Source: Chelydra serpentina
Taxonomy: Eukaryota > Chordata > Testudines > Chelydridae
NCBI GenBank assembly: GCA_037349315.1
Contig: JBAIAC010000001.1
Location: 34,286,001 to 34,350,000, forward strand
DNA: 64,000 nt
Reading direction: 5' to 3'
The stretch's first letter is position 1. Each line of letters begins with the position of its first letter. Shown here piece by piece: positions 34,900-46,735 of the stretch. The notes beneath the pieces were generated by a model that saw nothing but the letters and a program-made list of their open reading frames with translations, was not told the origin of the DNA and made no database searches. The translations under genes and the position numbers were made by a program.

Positions 34900-35081
34900 G
34901 GCAGTAAATTCAGAAATGTTGAGTTTATCTGAAGTCAAAAGTCTTAAAAGAGCAGCACTCTGATGCGGAAACTACAGAACCTGAACCACTAAAAAGGAAA
35001 ATCAACCTTCTGCATGTGGCATCTGACTTAGATGATGAAAATGAACATGCGTCTGTTTGCTCTGCTTTGGATCGTTCTCAA
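34900..35081 (+). pseudogene. older hAT transposase remnant, left part
   Basis: The frame reads EVLKEQHSDAETTEPEPLK-like sequence with one frameshift, then KINLLHVASDLDDENEHAS and CSALDRS. This acidic region lies just upstream of the C-terminal dimerisation domain in a hAT transposase family widespread in turtles. The frame is cut at 35081 by insertion of another hAT and resumes at 37756. Upstream parts of the gene are missing or too decayed to follow. Confidence 0.7.
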
Positions 35082-37755
35082 TAGGCTGACCATATTTCCT
35101 TGAGACAAAAACGGGACATTGGGATGGCAAAAACGGGACGGGCTTATGTAATATTCCGTATTCATGAAAAAGTAAGACGATAACAAAAGTTTTATTACAT
35201 GAATATATTGAGCTAACAATTATTCTTCAATGACAGAACTCATACAAAAATTTAGGTAAACGTAGAGGGGGACTGTATTTCACCACGATCGTACCATGAA
35301 TATTTCTCCGATGAAGTAATCTTACGCAGCAAATTTCGGTCTTTCAACACCTTATCATAAAACTTCTCACACTCCATGACACAATTTTGTTTTACAACTA
35401 ACATAGCCCTCATTGTCTCAACACTTAATCTAGATTTCTCCTTTGACCACATACTGTTCATAACAGAAAATATTCTCTCAACAGGTGCTGTACTTCCTGG
35501 AAGACAAAGAATAAACTCTTCAATATTACAAAAGTCTTGAAAGTGTAGGCATTTTTCGCTCATTTCAGAAAAAATCTTTACCCATCTATCAGATACAGAA
35601 ATCTTTTCTTTATTCCATGTATCCAACTGCCTCACAATTGTAGATTTTATGAAGGTCCACTGATCAAATACACGAGTTTCTTCTGTTTCTGTGTGTGTGA
35701 TGTGTTCCTCGTTCAGGCTGTCCTGTATTTCTTTCCATTCAGGTGTCTTCCTTAGTAGCACCCACTTGAACTTTTCAGTGTTTCCTACACTGCACTTCCA
35801 CTTGTTGATATATTCTAAGCTGGTTTCATAGAAATTCTCAACTACCTCAAAAAACCTAGCCTCATTAATTTCTCCTGAATCTACTAACATTTTCAGTTGT
35901 TTTTTGACATCAGTAGTTACAAACACTTCACTTTTTCTGGACTCTAAATTGTTTACAAGATTTTCAATGTTTATGGCTACTTCTGTAGCTGAAATATAAT
36001 CTTTTTCAATTAAACTAATGTATGTTTGGAACGTAGACACTTGATCTCTTGCAAATGACAACCACAATTTCAAACGGATTTTCAAACCATTTTCGCAACA
36101 TAACAGGGCATTTTTCTTGAGCAAGAAAATAAGAAGTAATCCCATCAAACATGCTTAAAATTCTGTCAATTGATGGACCCAAGGACAAAAATTTTGTATT
36201 TCCATGCTCTAAATGTAGCGTAATTGTTTCCTGCAAAGTCACAAAAGTTTTCAGTTCTTCAACTCTAACTGTGTAAATATGGAAGTATTTGTATACTTCT
36301 ACTGCAAAACATTCAATATCAATTGGTAAACAGTCGACAGCACACTGGAGACAATTGTGTATAATGTGTGCCCCACAACCAATACCGATAATCAGCCTCT
36401 TCAGTTCAGTTTCAAGTTTTCGCCACACATTATTTTTGCAAAGTCTTTGGCAACCACCAAAATTGTGTTCGTGTTATCTGCACGCAAAGCAACAATTTTG
36501 TTTTGTAAAGCAAATTTGTCAAGTACTTCCTTCAACATAGCACACTGTAGATCGGATGTTTCACCAGGTAAGGAAACAAAGTCTATAATTTTGTCTTGAA
36601 CACCACAATTTGGCAAAAAGTACCGCACAACGATTGGAAAAACTTTGATGTCTTTTTTGTTTGATGCATCTAAACTGACTGTAATGCTTTTTGTTTTATT
36701 CAAATCCTCTAATTACTTTGCCCAATATGTATGGTGATAAAACGTTGGTAATTATTGCTTCTGATTTGGTACGTGCTGAAGAAAATGTTGGTTCATAAAT
36801 TTTCTTTATCAATGTCGACAAGCAATCATTTGCGTGAAAACTTTGGCCGTGACGCACAGTATGATAAGCAAAAAGAGCTTCACTTGCTGCAATTTTATCG
36901 CTTTCACTATCACCATCACGTCTCATAAACGAACTGATGTTTTTAACTGAAGCCAGAGTCTTTTCAGCATCCTTATGTTTCTGGTTACGTAGATGTTGGT
37001 TGATGTCACTTCTACCTCCATGAGCAATGGAAAAATGGACAGTTTGTCCGGTTTAATAAATTTGAATTCCTTCTGGAGATCGTCATTAAAACTGCAGTTT
37101 CGCCTCTTTGTCTTTGGCATTGCAAGGGTAGACTTTAAGCTTTAAAAAAATAAGACTTAAAAATATGAAGTTTAAACCACCGACAACGAATAACAAAGCC
37201 ACCGGTTAGCATACAGGCAAAACAAAAACTAACGTTACAGCAGAACAGACGCCGCCGCATCTGAGCGAGGCCACCGTCACCGACATGTGCATCCCCACAC
37301 CCCACTACAGTGCATTTACTTTATTGAGTCAGAAGCACAATGGATTTCTAGTAGGTTCAGTGGTGGGTGATCAGTTTGCCAGCTGCCAACGCTAAGGAAA
37401 CAACGATATGAGTACAATGTGGGACTCCGATTGTACTAAGCAGCGAGAACGCGTTCGCTCCGTCTCTTACTAGCAGTGTTCTCTCTCTGGGCAAGAAGCC
37501 TGGCCCTGACTGGATAAAGTAAATGGAACTTCCTCTTTCATCACACTAGTGGTTTTACTGTACGCATTGATTAGCATAGAGCCTTATGAGAAATAATAAA
37601 CAACCCGCGTTCATTTTTTTTACAAAAAATTAAAAACTATATATAGTTTATTAAAAACGGGACAAAATTGACATTTATATTAAAACGACGGGACGGTTGG
37701 GAAATATGAAAAAAACGGTACTGTCCCGTTTAAAACGGTACGTATGGTCAGCCTA
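35082..37755 (-). mobile_element. hAT DNA transposon, 2.67 kb, nested in an older hAT
   Basis: Terminal inverted repeats are TAGGCTGACCATA at the left and TATGGTCAGCCTA at the right. ACGGGAC-type sub-terminal motifs recur inside both ends (35110-35140 and 37660-37735). Flanks TCTCAA (35076-35081) and TATCAA (37756-37761) look like a decayed target duplication, though only six of the expected eight bases match up. The transposase remnant occupies 35252-37120 on the minus strand. Few breaks and clear ends indicate a fairly young copy. Confidence 0.88.
35252..37120 (-). pseudogene. hAT transposase, frameshifted
   Basis: Five overlapping or abutting minus-strand segments (37120-36923, 36926-36696, 36703-36401, 36428-36015, 36148-35252) alternate between two frames, so at least four frameshifts break one gene of roughly 600 codons. 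The start MPKTKRRNCSF leads into a BED-type zinc finger whose His part (HGGRSD...HLRNQKH) is visible, while the Cys pair is lost to a small deletion. VSLDASNKKDIK and ADNTNTI belong to the RNase H-like core. The last segment ends with the hAT dimerisation signature LPGSTAPVERIFS at about residue 216-228. In intact relatives the protein binds the element ends and excises it; this copy cannot. Confidence 0.88.
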
Positions 37756-38404
37756 TATCAAGCAGAAACAGTCCTCAGAATGGACACATTTCCTCTGGAA
37801 TGGTGGTTGAAGCATGAAGGGACATATGAATTTTTAGCGCATCTGGCTATGACAGTGCCATTTCTCAGTGCCAATGCCTGTTCTCACTTTCAGGTGACAT
37901 TGTAAACAAGAAGTGGGCAGCATTATCTCCTGTAAATGTAAATAAACTTGTTTCTCTTAGCGACTGGTTGAACAAGAAGTAGGACTGAGTGGATTTGTAG
38001 ACTCTAAAGTTTTACATTGTTTTGTTTTTGAGTTCAATTAAGTAACAAAAAAAAAAAATCTATATTTGTAAGCTGCACTTTCACCATAAAGAAATCGCAC
38101 TACAGTACTTGCATGAACTGAAAAATACCATTTCTTTTATCATTTTCTTTTATCATTTTACAGTGCAAATATTTGTAATAATAATATAAAGTGAGCACTG
38201 TACACTTGTACTCTGTGTTGTAACGGAAATCAATATATTTTAAAATGTAGAAAAACATCCAAAAATATTTAATAAATTTCAACTGGTATTCTATTGTTTA
38301 ACAGTGCGATTAAAATGGTGATCAATCACGATTAATTTTTAAGATCATGATTAATTTTTTTCAGTTAATCACGTGAGTGAACGACAATTACTCAACAACC
38401 CTAG
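37756..38404 (+). mobile_element. older hAT remnant, right part with terminal repeat
   Basis: It resumes the transposase frame with FPLEWWLKHEGTYE and then, after a frameshift, LFSLSGDIVNKK and LVSLSDWLNKK before a stop at 37981, matching the hAT dimerisation domain. About 420 bp of AT-rich 3' sequence follow, with GATTAATTTTTAAGATCATG, ending CTCAACAACCCTAG at 38404, the right terminal inverted repeat of this family (CTAGGGTTGTTGAG when inverted). Confidence 0.78.
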
Positions 38405-38672
38405 TTTTTATTCTTTTAACTAAAATCTCAGTAAAATTCTATATGATGTTACGCTCAATTAATAGCTTTAACAAAACAAAGCCAGAATAAGAGCTGGTGA
38501 GAACCAAGTGGTCTATTATTTTAAAAATTTTATTTAAATGAAAATGGTCTGCATACAAAAAGACTTTTCTTTGCTCCGCATTCATTGTTGTACTCTCCAG
38601 TAGCCTATATTGAAATGTTATTTTGTAACTTTCTACAGAAATACCCTGATGAGTTTCAACTAGTACTTAGTG

Positions 38673-39537
38673 CAGGGGTCTCAAACACACGGCCCGCGGG
38701 CCACATGCAGCCCGCGGGATTGTTTTCTGCGGCCCGCGAGCTCCCCGCGCGTTTACGTACAGTGGCTCTGATCCAGTGCGCACTAGGACGCCCTGCGCGG
38801 CTCCGACAAGCTCCTGGAACCTGGGGGAGGAGGGACACAGGGGTCTGTGTCACTGTTGCATCCAGGCACTGCCCCCAGAAGCTCCCATTGGCCGGGAACG
38901 GGGAACCGCAGCCAATGGGAGCTGCTGGGGGCGGTGCCTGGACGCAACAGTGACACAGACCCCTGTGCCCCTCCTCCCCCAGGTTCCAAGAGCTTGCCGG
39001 AGCAGGGCAGTGCAGGGCAGGCAGGCAGGGAACCTGCCCCCTGAGCATGCCAGGCCAGAGCCTGCACCCCTCCTGCACCCTGACCCCCTGCCCTGAGCCC
39101 CCTGCCTCCTGCACCCCAACCTCCTGCCCTGAGTCCCCTGCTGCACCCTGCACCCCCTGCTGCACCCCTCCTGCACCCCAACCCCCTGCCCTGAGCCCCG
39201 TCACACCCCACACCCCTCCTGCACCCTGACCCCCTGCCCTGAGACCCTGCTGCACCCCACACCCCTCCTGCACCCCGACCCCTCTGCCCTGAGCCTCCTG
39301 CTGCATCCTGCACCCCACACCCCAACTCCCTGCCCTGAGCCCCCACCACACCCCTCCTGCATCCCCTGGGGGCAGGGAGGGGGCAGAGTTGGGGTGGGGA
39401 TTTCGGGGAAGGGGCAGGGCCTCATGGAAGGGGTGGAGTGGAGGCAGGGGAGGGGGGTAGGTGTCAGTAATGCGGCCCTCAGGCCAATGTACTAATCCTT
39501 ATGTGGCCCTCGTGGTCATTTGAGTTTGAGACCCCTG
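38673..39537. mobile_element. GC-rich non-autonomous hAT element
   Basis: Ends CAGGGGTCTCAAACACACGG and GAGTTTGAGACCCCTG, with a 7-of-8 target duplication ACTTAGTG (38665-38672) and ACTTAGAG (39538-39545). The interior has GCGGCCCGCGAGC motifs, a CCAATGGGAGC inverted pair and a minisatellite at 39045-39360 built on CTGCACCCC / CTGCCCTGAGCCCC. The long overlapping ORFs on both strands are products of this repeat. No transposase. Confidence 0.88.
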
Positions 39538-39681
39538 ACTTAGAGGTACACAAGAAAGCTACTAGGGTCAGGGGCAATGAATTATTTTTTGTCAAGGTCC
39601 AAATATCTCGGTCAAGGTCTAGTCAAGGTCCAGACTCCAGAGAAAATAATACAAAAACAACAATAACGACAATAATAAATA

Positions 39682-39873
39682 ATAATATAGCTCAGTGGTT
39701 TGAGCATTGGCCTGCTAAACCCAGGGTTGTGAGTTCAATCCTTGAGGGGGCCACTTAGGGATCTGGGGAAAAAATCTGTCAGGGGACAGTACTTGGTCCT
39801 GCTAGTGAAGGCAGGGGACTGGACTCGATGACCTTTCAAGGTCATTCCAGTTCTAGGAGATTGGCATATCTCC
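39682..39873 (+). mobile_element. turtle tRNA-derived SINE (Cry / Pol III type)
   Basis: The tRNA-like head has an A box TAGCTCAGTGG and a B box AGTTCAATCC at normal spacing (about 50 bases), with CTGCTAAACCCAGGG between. The body CACTTAGGGATCTGGGG and tail GGACTCGATGACCTTTC...GGAGATTGGCATATCTCC match the tortoise Pol III SINE. It inserted in an AAT-rich tract, and the tail runs into an ATT/AAAT microsatellite. It is not a functional tRNA: no acceptor-stem pairing. Confidence 0.88.
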
Positions 39874-39897
39874 ATTTATTATTATTATTATTAACAA

Positions 39898-39932
<35 letters not shown>

Positions 39933-39934
39933 AA
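39874..39934. repeat. (ATT)n and (AAAT)n microsatellite, SINE tail
   Basis: ATT units followed by about nine AAAT units and a short A run, directly after the SINE body. Confidence 0.85.
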
Positions 39935-40092
39935 AAAAAGATTTTGTGGTCTGTTCAAAAGCATCCGGCACTCCAGATTTGGCTCACGGTCTGCCTATTG
40001 ACTGTCCCATACTGGGTTCTCTTTCCCCAATAGTAAGACTTTATGCACTGGCCCTCATTCCTACAGAGTACACGTCAAAGTGCAGGATTCTA

Positions 40093-40720
40093 CAGTAACT
40101 CCTCACTTAAAGTCGTCCTGGTTAACGTTGTTTGGTTCTTACCTTGCTGATCAATTAGGGAACATATGCCATGTGCTGCTCTCTGAGACTCCTGCCTGCT
40201 TGCTGTGTTGGGGGAGAGGGGAAGAAGAGGGGGGCTAATGTCCCCCTGCACTTTGCTTATCCCATCTTCCATATAGCAGGGGGGACACACGAGGGAGGGA
40301 GCTGCTGCCTTAGGCAGGAGCCACAGCTGCTCGCTGATCTAATTAACAAGGCAGTGCACTTCTGACCCCATTCTTGATACCTAACTGGAAATGCGCATCT
40401 CTATCTCTGGTTTCCAGCTGGCTTGTAGAGTGTGAGAGTTAACCCTTGAGGGCTTAGTGGAGTGCTAGTGCATCCTTCCTAAGGCATTCTCTGGGAAATT
40501 CCCACCCTCTGATTCCTCCACCAAGCGTCACTATCATCATAGCTGTGTGTGTGAGTGTGAGTGTGAGTGTGAGAGAGAGAGAGAGAGAAAACAAATTCCC
40601 TGGAACCTAACCCCCTTATTTACATTAATTCTTATGGGGAAATTGGATTCGTTTAACATCGTTTCGTTTAAAGTCACATTTTTCAGGAACATAACTACAA
40701 CGTTAAGTGAGGAGTTACTG
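40093..40720. mobile_element. pogo/Tigger-type MITE
   Basis: Ends CAGTAACTCCTCACTTAA and TTAAGTGAGGAGTTACTG are perfect inverted repeats, flanked by TA on both sides, the target of Tc1/mariner elements. Next to the ends are GTTAACGTTGTTTGG and ATCGTTTCGTTTAAAGTC. A TG/AG microsatellite (40543-40590) lies inside. The small ORFs have no transposase similarity. Confidence 0.85.
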
Positions 40721-41566
40721 TACGGGCATCAGTTTACATGTGCACACTCATTCACTCTCTCTTTTCCTTCCCCCAAACTAAAGACTTTCTGCCTGAAGGA
40801 GTAAAAGGAAATTATCCAAGAGAGATGCATAAAGTGCAGCCTGTGGGCCAGGTCACAACATTCTACCATACAGCATGCAGCTGCCTTCATCTTTAACAAA
40901 TGCTGCTGGCAGAAACTTCCTGTCTTCTTTACAGCCAGCAGCTGCCAACCCCAAAACAGGATAACTGACAGATTTTGGAAGCTAACTGTATTTTTAAGGG
41001 TGGTCCCCTACATGATGTTACAGTAGCACAATTAAGTTCGTGGGGAGAGAAGTCTAATGCAGACTTATCTTGTGTCAGCTATTTAATAATCTGAGAATGT
41101 CAAAGGAAGGGAAAAATTCTTGATAACTCAGGTTACTTAAGTATTTACATGTAACAAGGTCATATACATATATACACATACATACATACACACACCCACA
41201 TATACATATATAATCAGTCAGAATTACTAATTTAGCCTCCAACTGTGATTTTAAGACCACCAAACCCGTGTAATCATATCCAGTGAATGGAGCGAAGGTA
41301 AAGGAAAAAAATGTAGTGTACATTCCAACTTCCCCATTAGATCCTCAAGCACTAGGACGAAGGAAAAGATTTAATATGAACTGTTCAGTTGCCTTAGAAA
41401 TACTATGCAAGTACTTCAAATTCTGTGACATCCCACCATAAGACAACAGTTGTCTCAGTTCCAGTATTCAGTTCAGCCAAGCATTTCAGATAAGATACAT
41501 TACATATTGCAGCACAGTATCTTCAGGCCTCACTTCCTTGTTATTTATGAAAGTGTCTGTAATTTC
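40721..41566. other. single-copy sequence with a microsatellite
   Basis: An AT/AC-rich microsatellite (ATATAC, ACATACAT units) lies at 41162-41213. Nothing else recognised. Confidence 0.45.
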
Positions 41567-42030
41567 TGGTTTCAGTATAGTAGCCGTGTTAGTCTGTGTC
41601 AGCAAAAAGAAAACAAGAAAAATACCTGTGGCACCTTAGAGACTAACAAATTTATTTCAAAATGAAAATAAGAAAGAAAAACTTGTAGCACCTTAGAGAC
41701 TAACAAATTTATTTCAGCATAAGCTTTCGTGGGTTAGTACCCACTTCATCGGATGCGTGGAATGAAATATTCTTCAGACAGATATATATACAGTCAGAGA
41801 AACATGAGAAGGTGGAAGTGTATGTACCAATGTTAAGAGGCTAATTAATTGAAAGGAACTGTTCTCAGTAGAAACTTTTGAAGTGATAATCAACAGGGGC
41901 CATTACAGATAGTTGACACAAAGGTGTTAAGCGGGGAAATAAATTCAATTAACGTAATGACCGAGCCATCCACGGTCAATATTCAAGCCTAAGGTAATGG
42001 TATCTAGTTTGCATATTCTGTAATTTGCTA
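41567..42030 (-). mobile_element. two retroposon copies of the TTAGAGACTAACAAATTTATTT family
   Basis: A short copy (41567-41661, TGGTTTCAGTATAGTAGCCG to AACAAATTTATTTC) is followed at once by a longer one starting AAGAAAGAAAAACTTGTAGC. The longer copy holds the hammerhead-like core at 41714-41757 (minus strand CGATGA, GTGGGTACTAACCCAC, GAAAGCTTATGC) and extends left-to-right through GAAATATTCTTCAGACAG to about 42030 (GGTAATGGTATCTAGTTTGC), making it the most complete copy here. No clear reverse transcriptase is left. Confidence 0.72.
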
Positions 42031-45000
42031 CACTTATGTAAAACTATGTAGGATCATTGGGTTCCTGGTACATTACCTGCTAGTCAGATGAACTTTGCGC
42101 ACTTATGCCGAACGCTACAAACAATAGGGATATATCTGTCATACAACAAAGGGAGAATTCTGAAAAGAGTTGTGTCTACATGTTATAATATAAATGAATT
42201 TATAAAGCCAGTGTTCTTTACCTGTTACTATATAACTAACCAAGAGCAGCATAGCTGAGACCAAAAGGCCTCAGCTTATTTAAGCACTACCTTTTGCTTG
42301 CTTTGAGAGTAAAAGTTAGAGGTCTCTGATATCTGATATTATTATAAGTACTGATGTCGTAACCAGCAGGATGGTGTATTTAAACAGATGAAATGCATTA
42401 TGAGAAGTATTAGTGTTACCAAAACTGAATATTTGAATCAGCCAAGTTAAGTTCCTAACCAAAAGTCTTACAAGTAATTAATTAATCTGGTTTATTGCTG
42501 AAATTACACTGTCCTTTGATTTTTTCATTCCTACAGCAACTAGAGGTTTGAGGTGTAAACTAGCAAAAAAAAGTTATTTGGAGAACATTTGCTTCTTACG
42601 CAGCATTTATTGTGCAGACCACACAGTTTTCCCTGCAAGAGTATCTTGTTCTTTTACAGAGCATAAATTAACGTGGTAGCATTACAGCAAATGTCTAACA
42701 ATCCATTAGCACCACAATAACATGCACAAGAGACTTTACCTTATTCTAGTCTAATCAGAAAATGGTTTCAATGTCTAAAAGAATGCATATATTGAAAGTA
42801 CTGTATGAGAAGAAATATGAATATTATGACATTAAATTGCTACACTGTACTGTTTATTTTAAGTTATTCTATCATTTCATTTTTTTCTTTAAGTGCCTGG
42901 AAAAACAGTTAATGCTCCTATCTCAGATTAGTCAGGGTATTGCTCCAAGTTAGTTTATTTTGACATTTCATATTTGTTAAACTTTTCTGCTTCACTGCAT
43001 ATTAAAAGCATCTCAAGTGCCATTCATATTTGACTGCCTTTAGGATAATAAGCTATGTTCCATCTTCCACTTATGTGCCCTAAATACACATTTGAATAAA
43101 ACCACAGTCTCTGATCCTAGAAAGACAACTGGACTCCATCGGGATTATAAGTACTTTTTATACTGTTCAAAAGGATGTGCTAGGCAGCTTACAAGTAAAC
43201 AAAGAGCCTGCCCTGAGGGGTTTATAATATAGAAGTTAGACAAGTATTTGTATGACAGGCTCAGGGCCACCTTATGCTATACAAACATGTAGTTAAAAAA
43301 AATAGTCCCTCGAGCAGCTGACAACAATAAGAAGCAATTGGGGGATGAAAAATTTAGAAAGGGGAGGGAGGGTGAGAACTAATTATGAGCATGTTTTTGT
43401 GTGAACTAGCAGCACATATAGTAGAGGTTATCCCATATATAGGCAACAAATGAAAAACAAAGAAGGGATGGGGTGGGTATGGACAGAATGTGGAGACTCA
43501 ATGTATGGACATTTAGTAAATGTTTATTTTTAAAACACATGTATAGTCTTTATTCACTCACTGAGTTATTAGGAGGGGTTTTAATGAAAGGCTGGCATTG
43601 TTGACAGAGCAGAGGCGGCAAGGAGGACATGAAAGGAAGAGACAAAGTCAAAGATGTAAACGGGTACACAGTGAAGGGCCTAGAAAGCACAGGCATGCAG
43701 ATTCCCTTGCAGGAATGGGGCCAGCCAGGGTAAATGAGGAATCCAATTTCCCTAATGCAACATACTAAAGTCACACTATGCATGTGCAGTGTGGCTAACC
43801 ATACCTAGGGTCTAACAAAGCTTCCAGCAAACTATCAGAGGCTTGATTTCTTGTACTACTCAACTACCTAGTAACCTATTACAAGAGCATCTGATGCAGA
43901 ACTTCAATTCGCTAACTGAAAGGTTCTTTCCACCTTGGAGGCTTCAGTTCAACCTTTGTTTATTTTAAGCCTGCTTGCACCCACTATGTTATGATAGTCC
44001 CTTCTAACACAATGTAGAAGCAATACTAACTTGAGCTTAGATAGTACAGTAATTTGTATGTTAAAAAACCTAGGTCTTTCACATTTAATTTTCTCTCTTC
44101 AAACACTAGAAAGGGAGACAAAACAGCTCAAAAAACAAGTGATGCTACAAAGGGAAAATGAAGGTGACTAGCAAACAGTGGGACTATATTGTGTTAGAGT
44201 CAGAAACATAAGTTAAAGTGATAGCTGTATTCCTGGAAGTACTTGTATTCACCCGGTTTCTTGGATGACTAGGAATCTGGATTAAACTGTATAAAAAGTG
44301 GCCCACAAATATTGTATTTAACTTTTGTGCAACTACTGGAGACAACACAGAACATACTTATTTTTCCCCTCTATTAAATTTGATGACACTTGTGCTTTTA
44401 GGTAACTTTCATCTTCCTTCTCCTCTCAAGAGAAACTTCTGTATGAGTAAAAATATCAAGTCTTCTCCCTTGTGGCTATTTTACTCCCTACATAATCTTA
44501 TGAGATTGATATTTTGGCTCAGGAAATCTTTGCTTCATTACCAGGATGCCCTGATTTTAGTATATTCAACTATTACTAAAGGGAAGTGCAGCAATGCATA
44601 AGAGTAACTGCTAAACAGAAGCATACAAGAAGTTGGGTTGAACAATGGGATTAACAGGAGAGTTTTTATATCCAAAGTTTAAGTAACTAATAATTCCAAA
44701 GGTAAATATTTGAAAAATAGCAAGACAATAAATAGATTTATATATGTGAGCAGAAGTATCTATAGGAACTCTCTTAGCCAGGCTTCTAATATAGCTATTC
44801 TGAAAACAATGTCATTTCCACAGCACCGCATGCTCCTATTATCTTCACAGTAGTTGTGCAATGCTGAATGGATCGACTGGGTGATGAAAAAGTAGTTTCC
44901 CTAGCATCTGCAGAAGTATTCACTGACAGCAACTATCTCACAATACAAAGACAACGCCTGGGTTGTCAGCTGTTGAAAAGTAACTTACTGTATCATTTTT

Positions 45001-45537
45001 GCCACTCACCAGTAACAGGGTCAGCACAAATGCATGCAAATAAATCTAGCATTTTAACAAAGGTTGTGTCACTTTTTAAATTGGTGTGCATGCACTTTGA
45101 CAATACTGTTAAAGAACTTTTATCCTATAAAACCTGCAAATGATAATGACAAGGAAGCGTATTTATTTTTACTCAGAAAACGCATTAATTTATTGAAGCT
45201 ATTACTTTGGCAATTGGAATTTTTCATGTTCCCTGCTATAGGACACCTTATCTTAAGTAGTCAGCATTCACACTGATTCCATTACACAGCATGCATGGTG
45301 GAAAAGTGCTGTATAAACATAGTACTGCATTGCAAAAATTAAATATCTCATTGCAAAACTAAAAATTTAGAAGGTCAGCTATTTAACAGCTGGTTCTATT
45401 GGTGAAACTAGTAAAAATGTCTGTTCTTTTTATAATGTAATTGTAATATATGGATTCCTGGACGTGTGCGAATGACTGAGTTAATCAAACCACAGTGAAA
45501 GGACAGAAATTGTTCTAACTAAATTGCGAAACATGTA
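42031..45537. other. intron-like sequence with an L2-like piece
   Basis: At 43165-43280 a segment (GTGCTAGGCAGCTTACAAG...GAGCCTGCCCTGAGGGGTTT) resembles L2/MIR-type repeats. Apart from the exon candidate at 45010 nothing else is recognised in 3.5 kb. Confidence 0.4.
45010..45045 (-). CDS. candidate 36-nt exon
   Basis: On the minus strand TTGTTAAAATGCTAG precedes and the strong donor GTGAGTGGC follows a segment open in phase 1/1, reading LFACICADPVT between split codons. It fits directly before the exon at 28129-28309. Acceptor is mediocre; could be chance. Confidence 0.25.
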
Positions 45538-45865
45538 CAGTAGAACCTCAGAGTTAACACCACCTTGGGAATGGAGGTTGTTAGTAACTCTGAAGTGTTC
45601 GTAACTCTGAACACATCGTTATGGTAGTTCTTTCAAAAGTTTACAACTGAACATTGACTTAATACAGCTTTGAAACTTTACTATGCAGAAGAAAAATGCT
45701 GCTTTCCCTTTATTTTTTCAGTAGTTTATGTTTAACACAGCACTGTACTGTATTTGCTTTGTTTTTGTCTTTGCTTCTGCCTGATTGTGTACCTCCAGTT
45801 CCAAATGAGGTGTGTGGTTGACTGATCAGTTTGTAACTGGTGTTAGTAACTCTGAGGTTGTACGG
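45538..45865. mobile_element. pogo/Tigger-type MITE
   Basis: Ends CAGTAGAACCTCAGAGTTA and TAACTCTGAGGTTGTACGG are inverted repeats with two differences; TA flanks both ends (45536-45537, 45866-45867). A second internal repeat GTTAGTAACTCTGAAGTG / TTAGTAACTCTGAGG repeats the end motif. Non-coding. Confidence 0.85.
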
Positions 45866-45867
45866 TA

Positions 45868-46144
45868 CAGTTATTGCGCCTTAAGTTTGGCAACAGGAAA
45901 CACTTTTCTTAAACTAACATTTCAAATATAATGGAGTGTTTACATACATCAAGGAGAGCTTTTTGCTCGGTGAAATATCTATGATAAACCATTCCCAGTG
46001 GGTAGTTTTCACTTAGTGTTAAGAGCCACTGTAAAATACTGTTAGAAGAGAGAGTACTATCGTAATAAATAAACCTGCGAACTGAAGGAAGCAGGAACAA
46101 AAGTGATTCTGAGGCTGGCAGGGAACAAATGGTGAGGAAAGAGA
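45868..46144. other. nothing recognised
   Basis: Short single-copy stretch. Confidence 0.4.
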
Positions 46145-46735
46145 AAAAGAACTAAGGGTACTTCCCAAACAATTTTTAACAAAAACAAACCCGATTTAAA
46201 AAAAACTTGAATGTTGAACTAAATTCAAAAATTCATATGCTTGTTTTGTTAAAATACTATATGTTTGCTGTTGAAGAAAAAAATCCAGAATACATAACGT
46301 TGTTGTTTTAGTTAAACGAAACAATTAAAATGTCTGTCTGGTGATGTTCTCCTCCTAATACAGCATGGCAAGAAAATCCTCCAAATATTAATGATTAACC
46401 TGTTGAATTGGAGATAGATCACCTCCCAGTGACTTCATAAATATCTGCTTCAATTACCTTTGGTAAATGAAATAACCAAACAATCATTCATTTTCTGATA
46501 TAGCTGTAAATGTAATCTGAAAAGTTTTCAAAATAAATGACTTTAAAAATGTATAGCATGTACCTTCTAAAAATGAAACCTACATCTATTGCTGAGTTGT
46601 GAAGAACATGTATTAAGGTTATAATAACCAACAAGAATGCACTTTTATGTAGAAATCCATGATTAAATTGAGTCTTCCTGACTAGTGATTTAAATCATGA
46701 TTTAAATCAATTTGATTTAAACCAAATCCACCCTG
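46145..46735. mobile_element. decayed AT-rich hAT-like MITE
   Basis: The right end ATTTAAATCATGATTTAAATCAATTTGATTTAAACC...CACCCTGG is the terminus of a known AT-rich turtle/amniote MITE. The left limit, near GGGTACTTCCCAAAC and ACCCGATTTAAA, is uncertain. No target duplication found. Confidence 0.45.

Noticed and set aside
38656..39425. Long overlapping ORFs on both strands, up to 231 codons
   Set aside because: They lie inside a hAT element with defined ends and a target duplication; Gly/Ala/Pro-rich readings in several frames come from a GC-rich minisatellite.
39686..39760. tRNA gene
   Set aside because: A and B boxes are present but there is no acceptor stem or anticodon arm; the sequence continues into a SINE body and tail.
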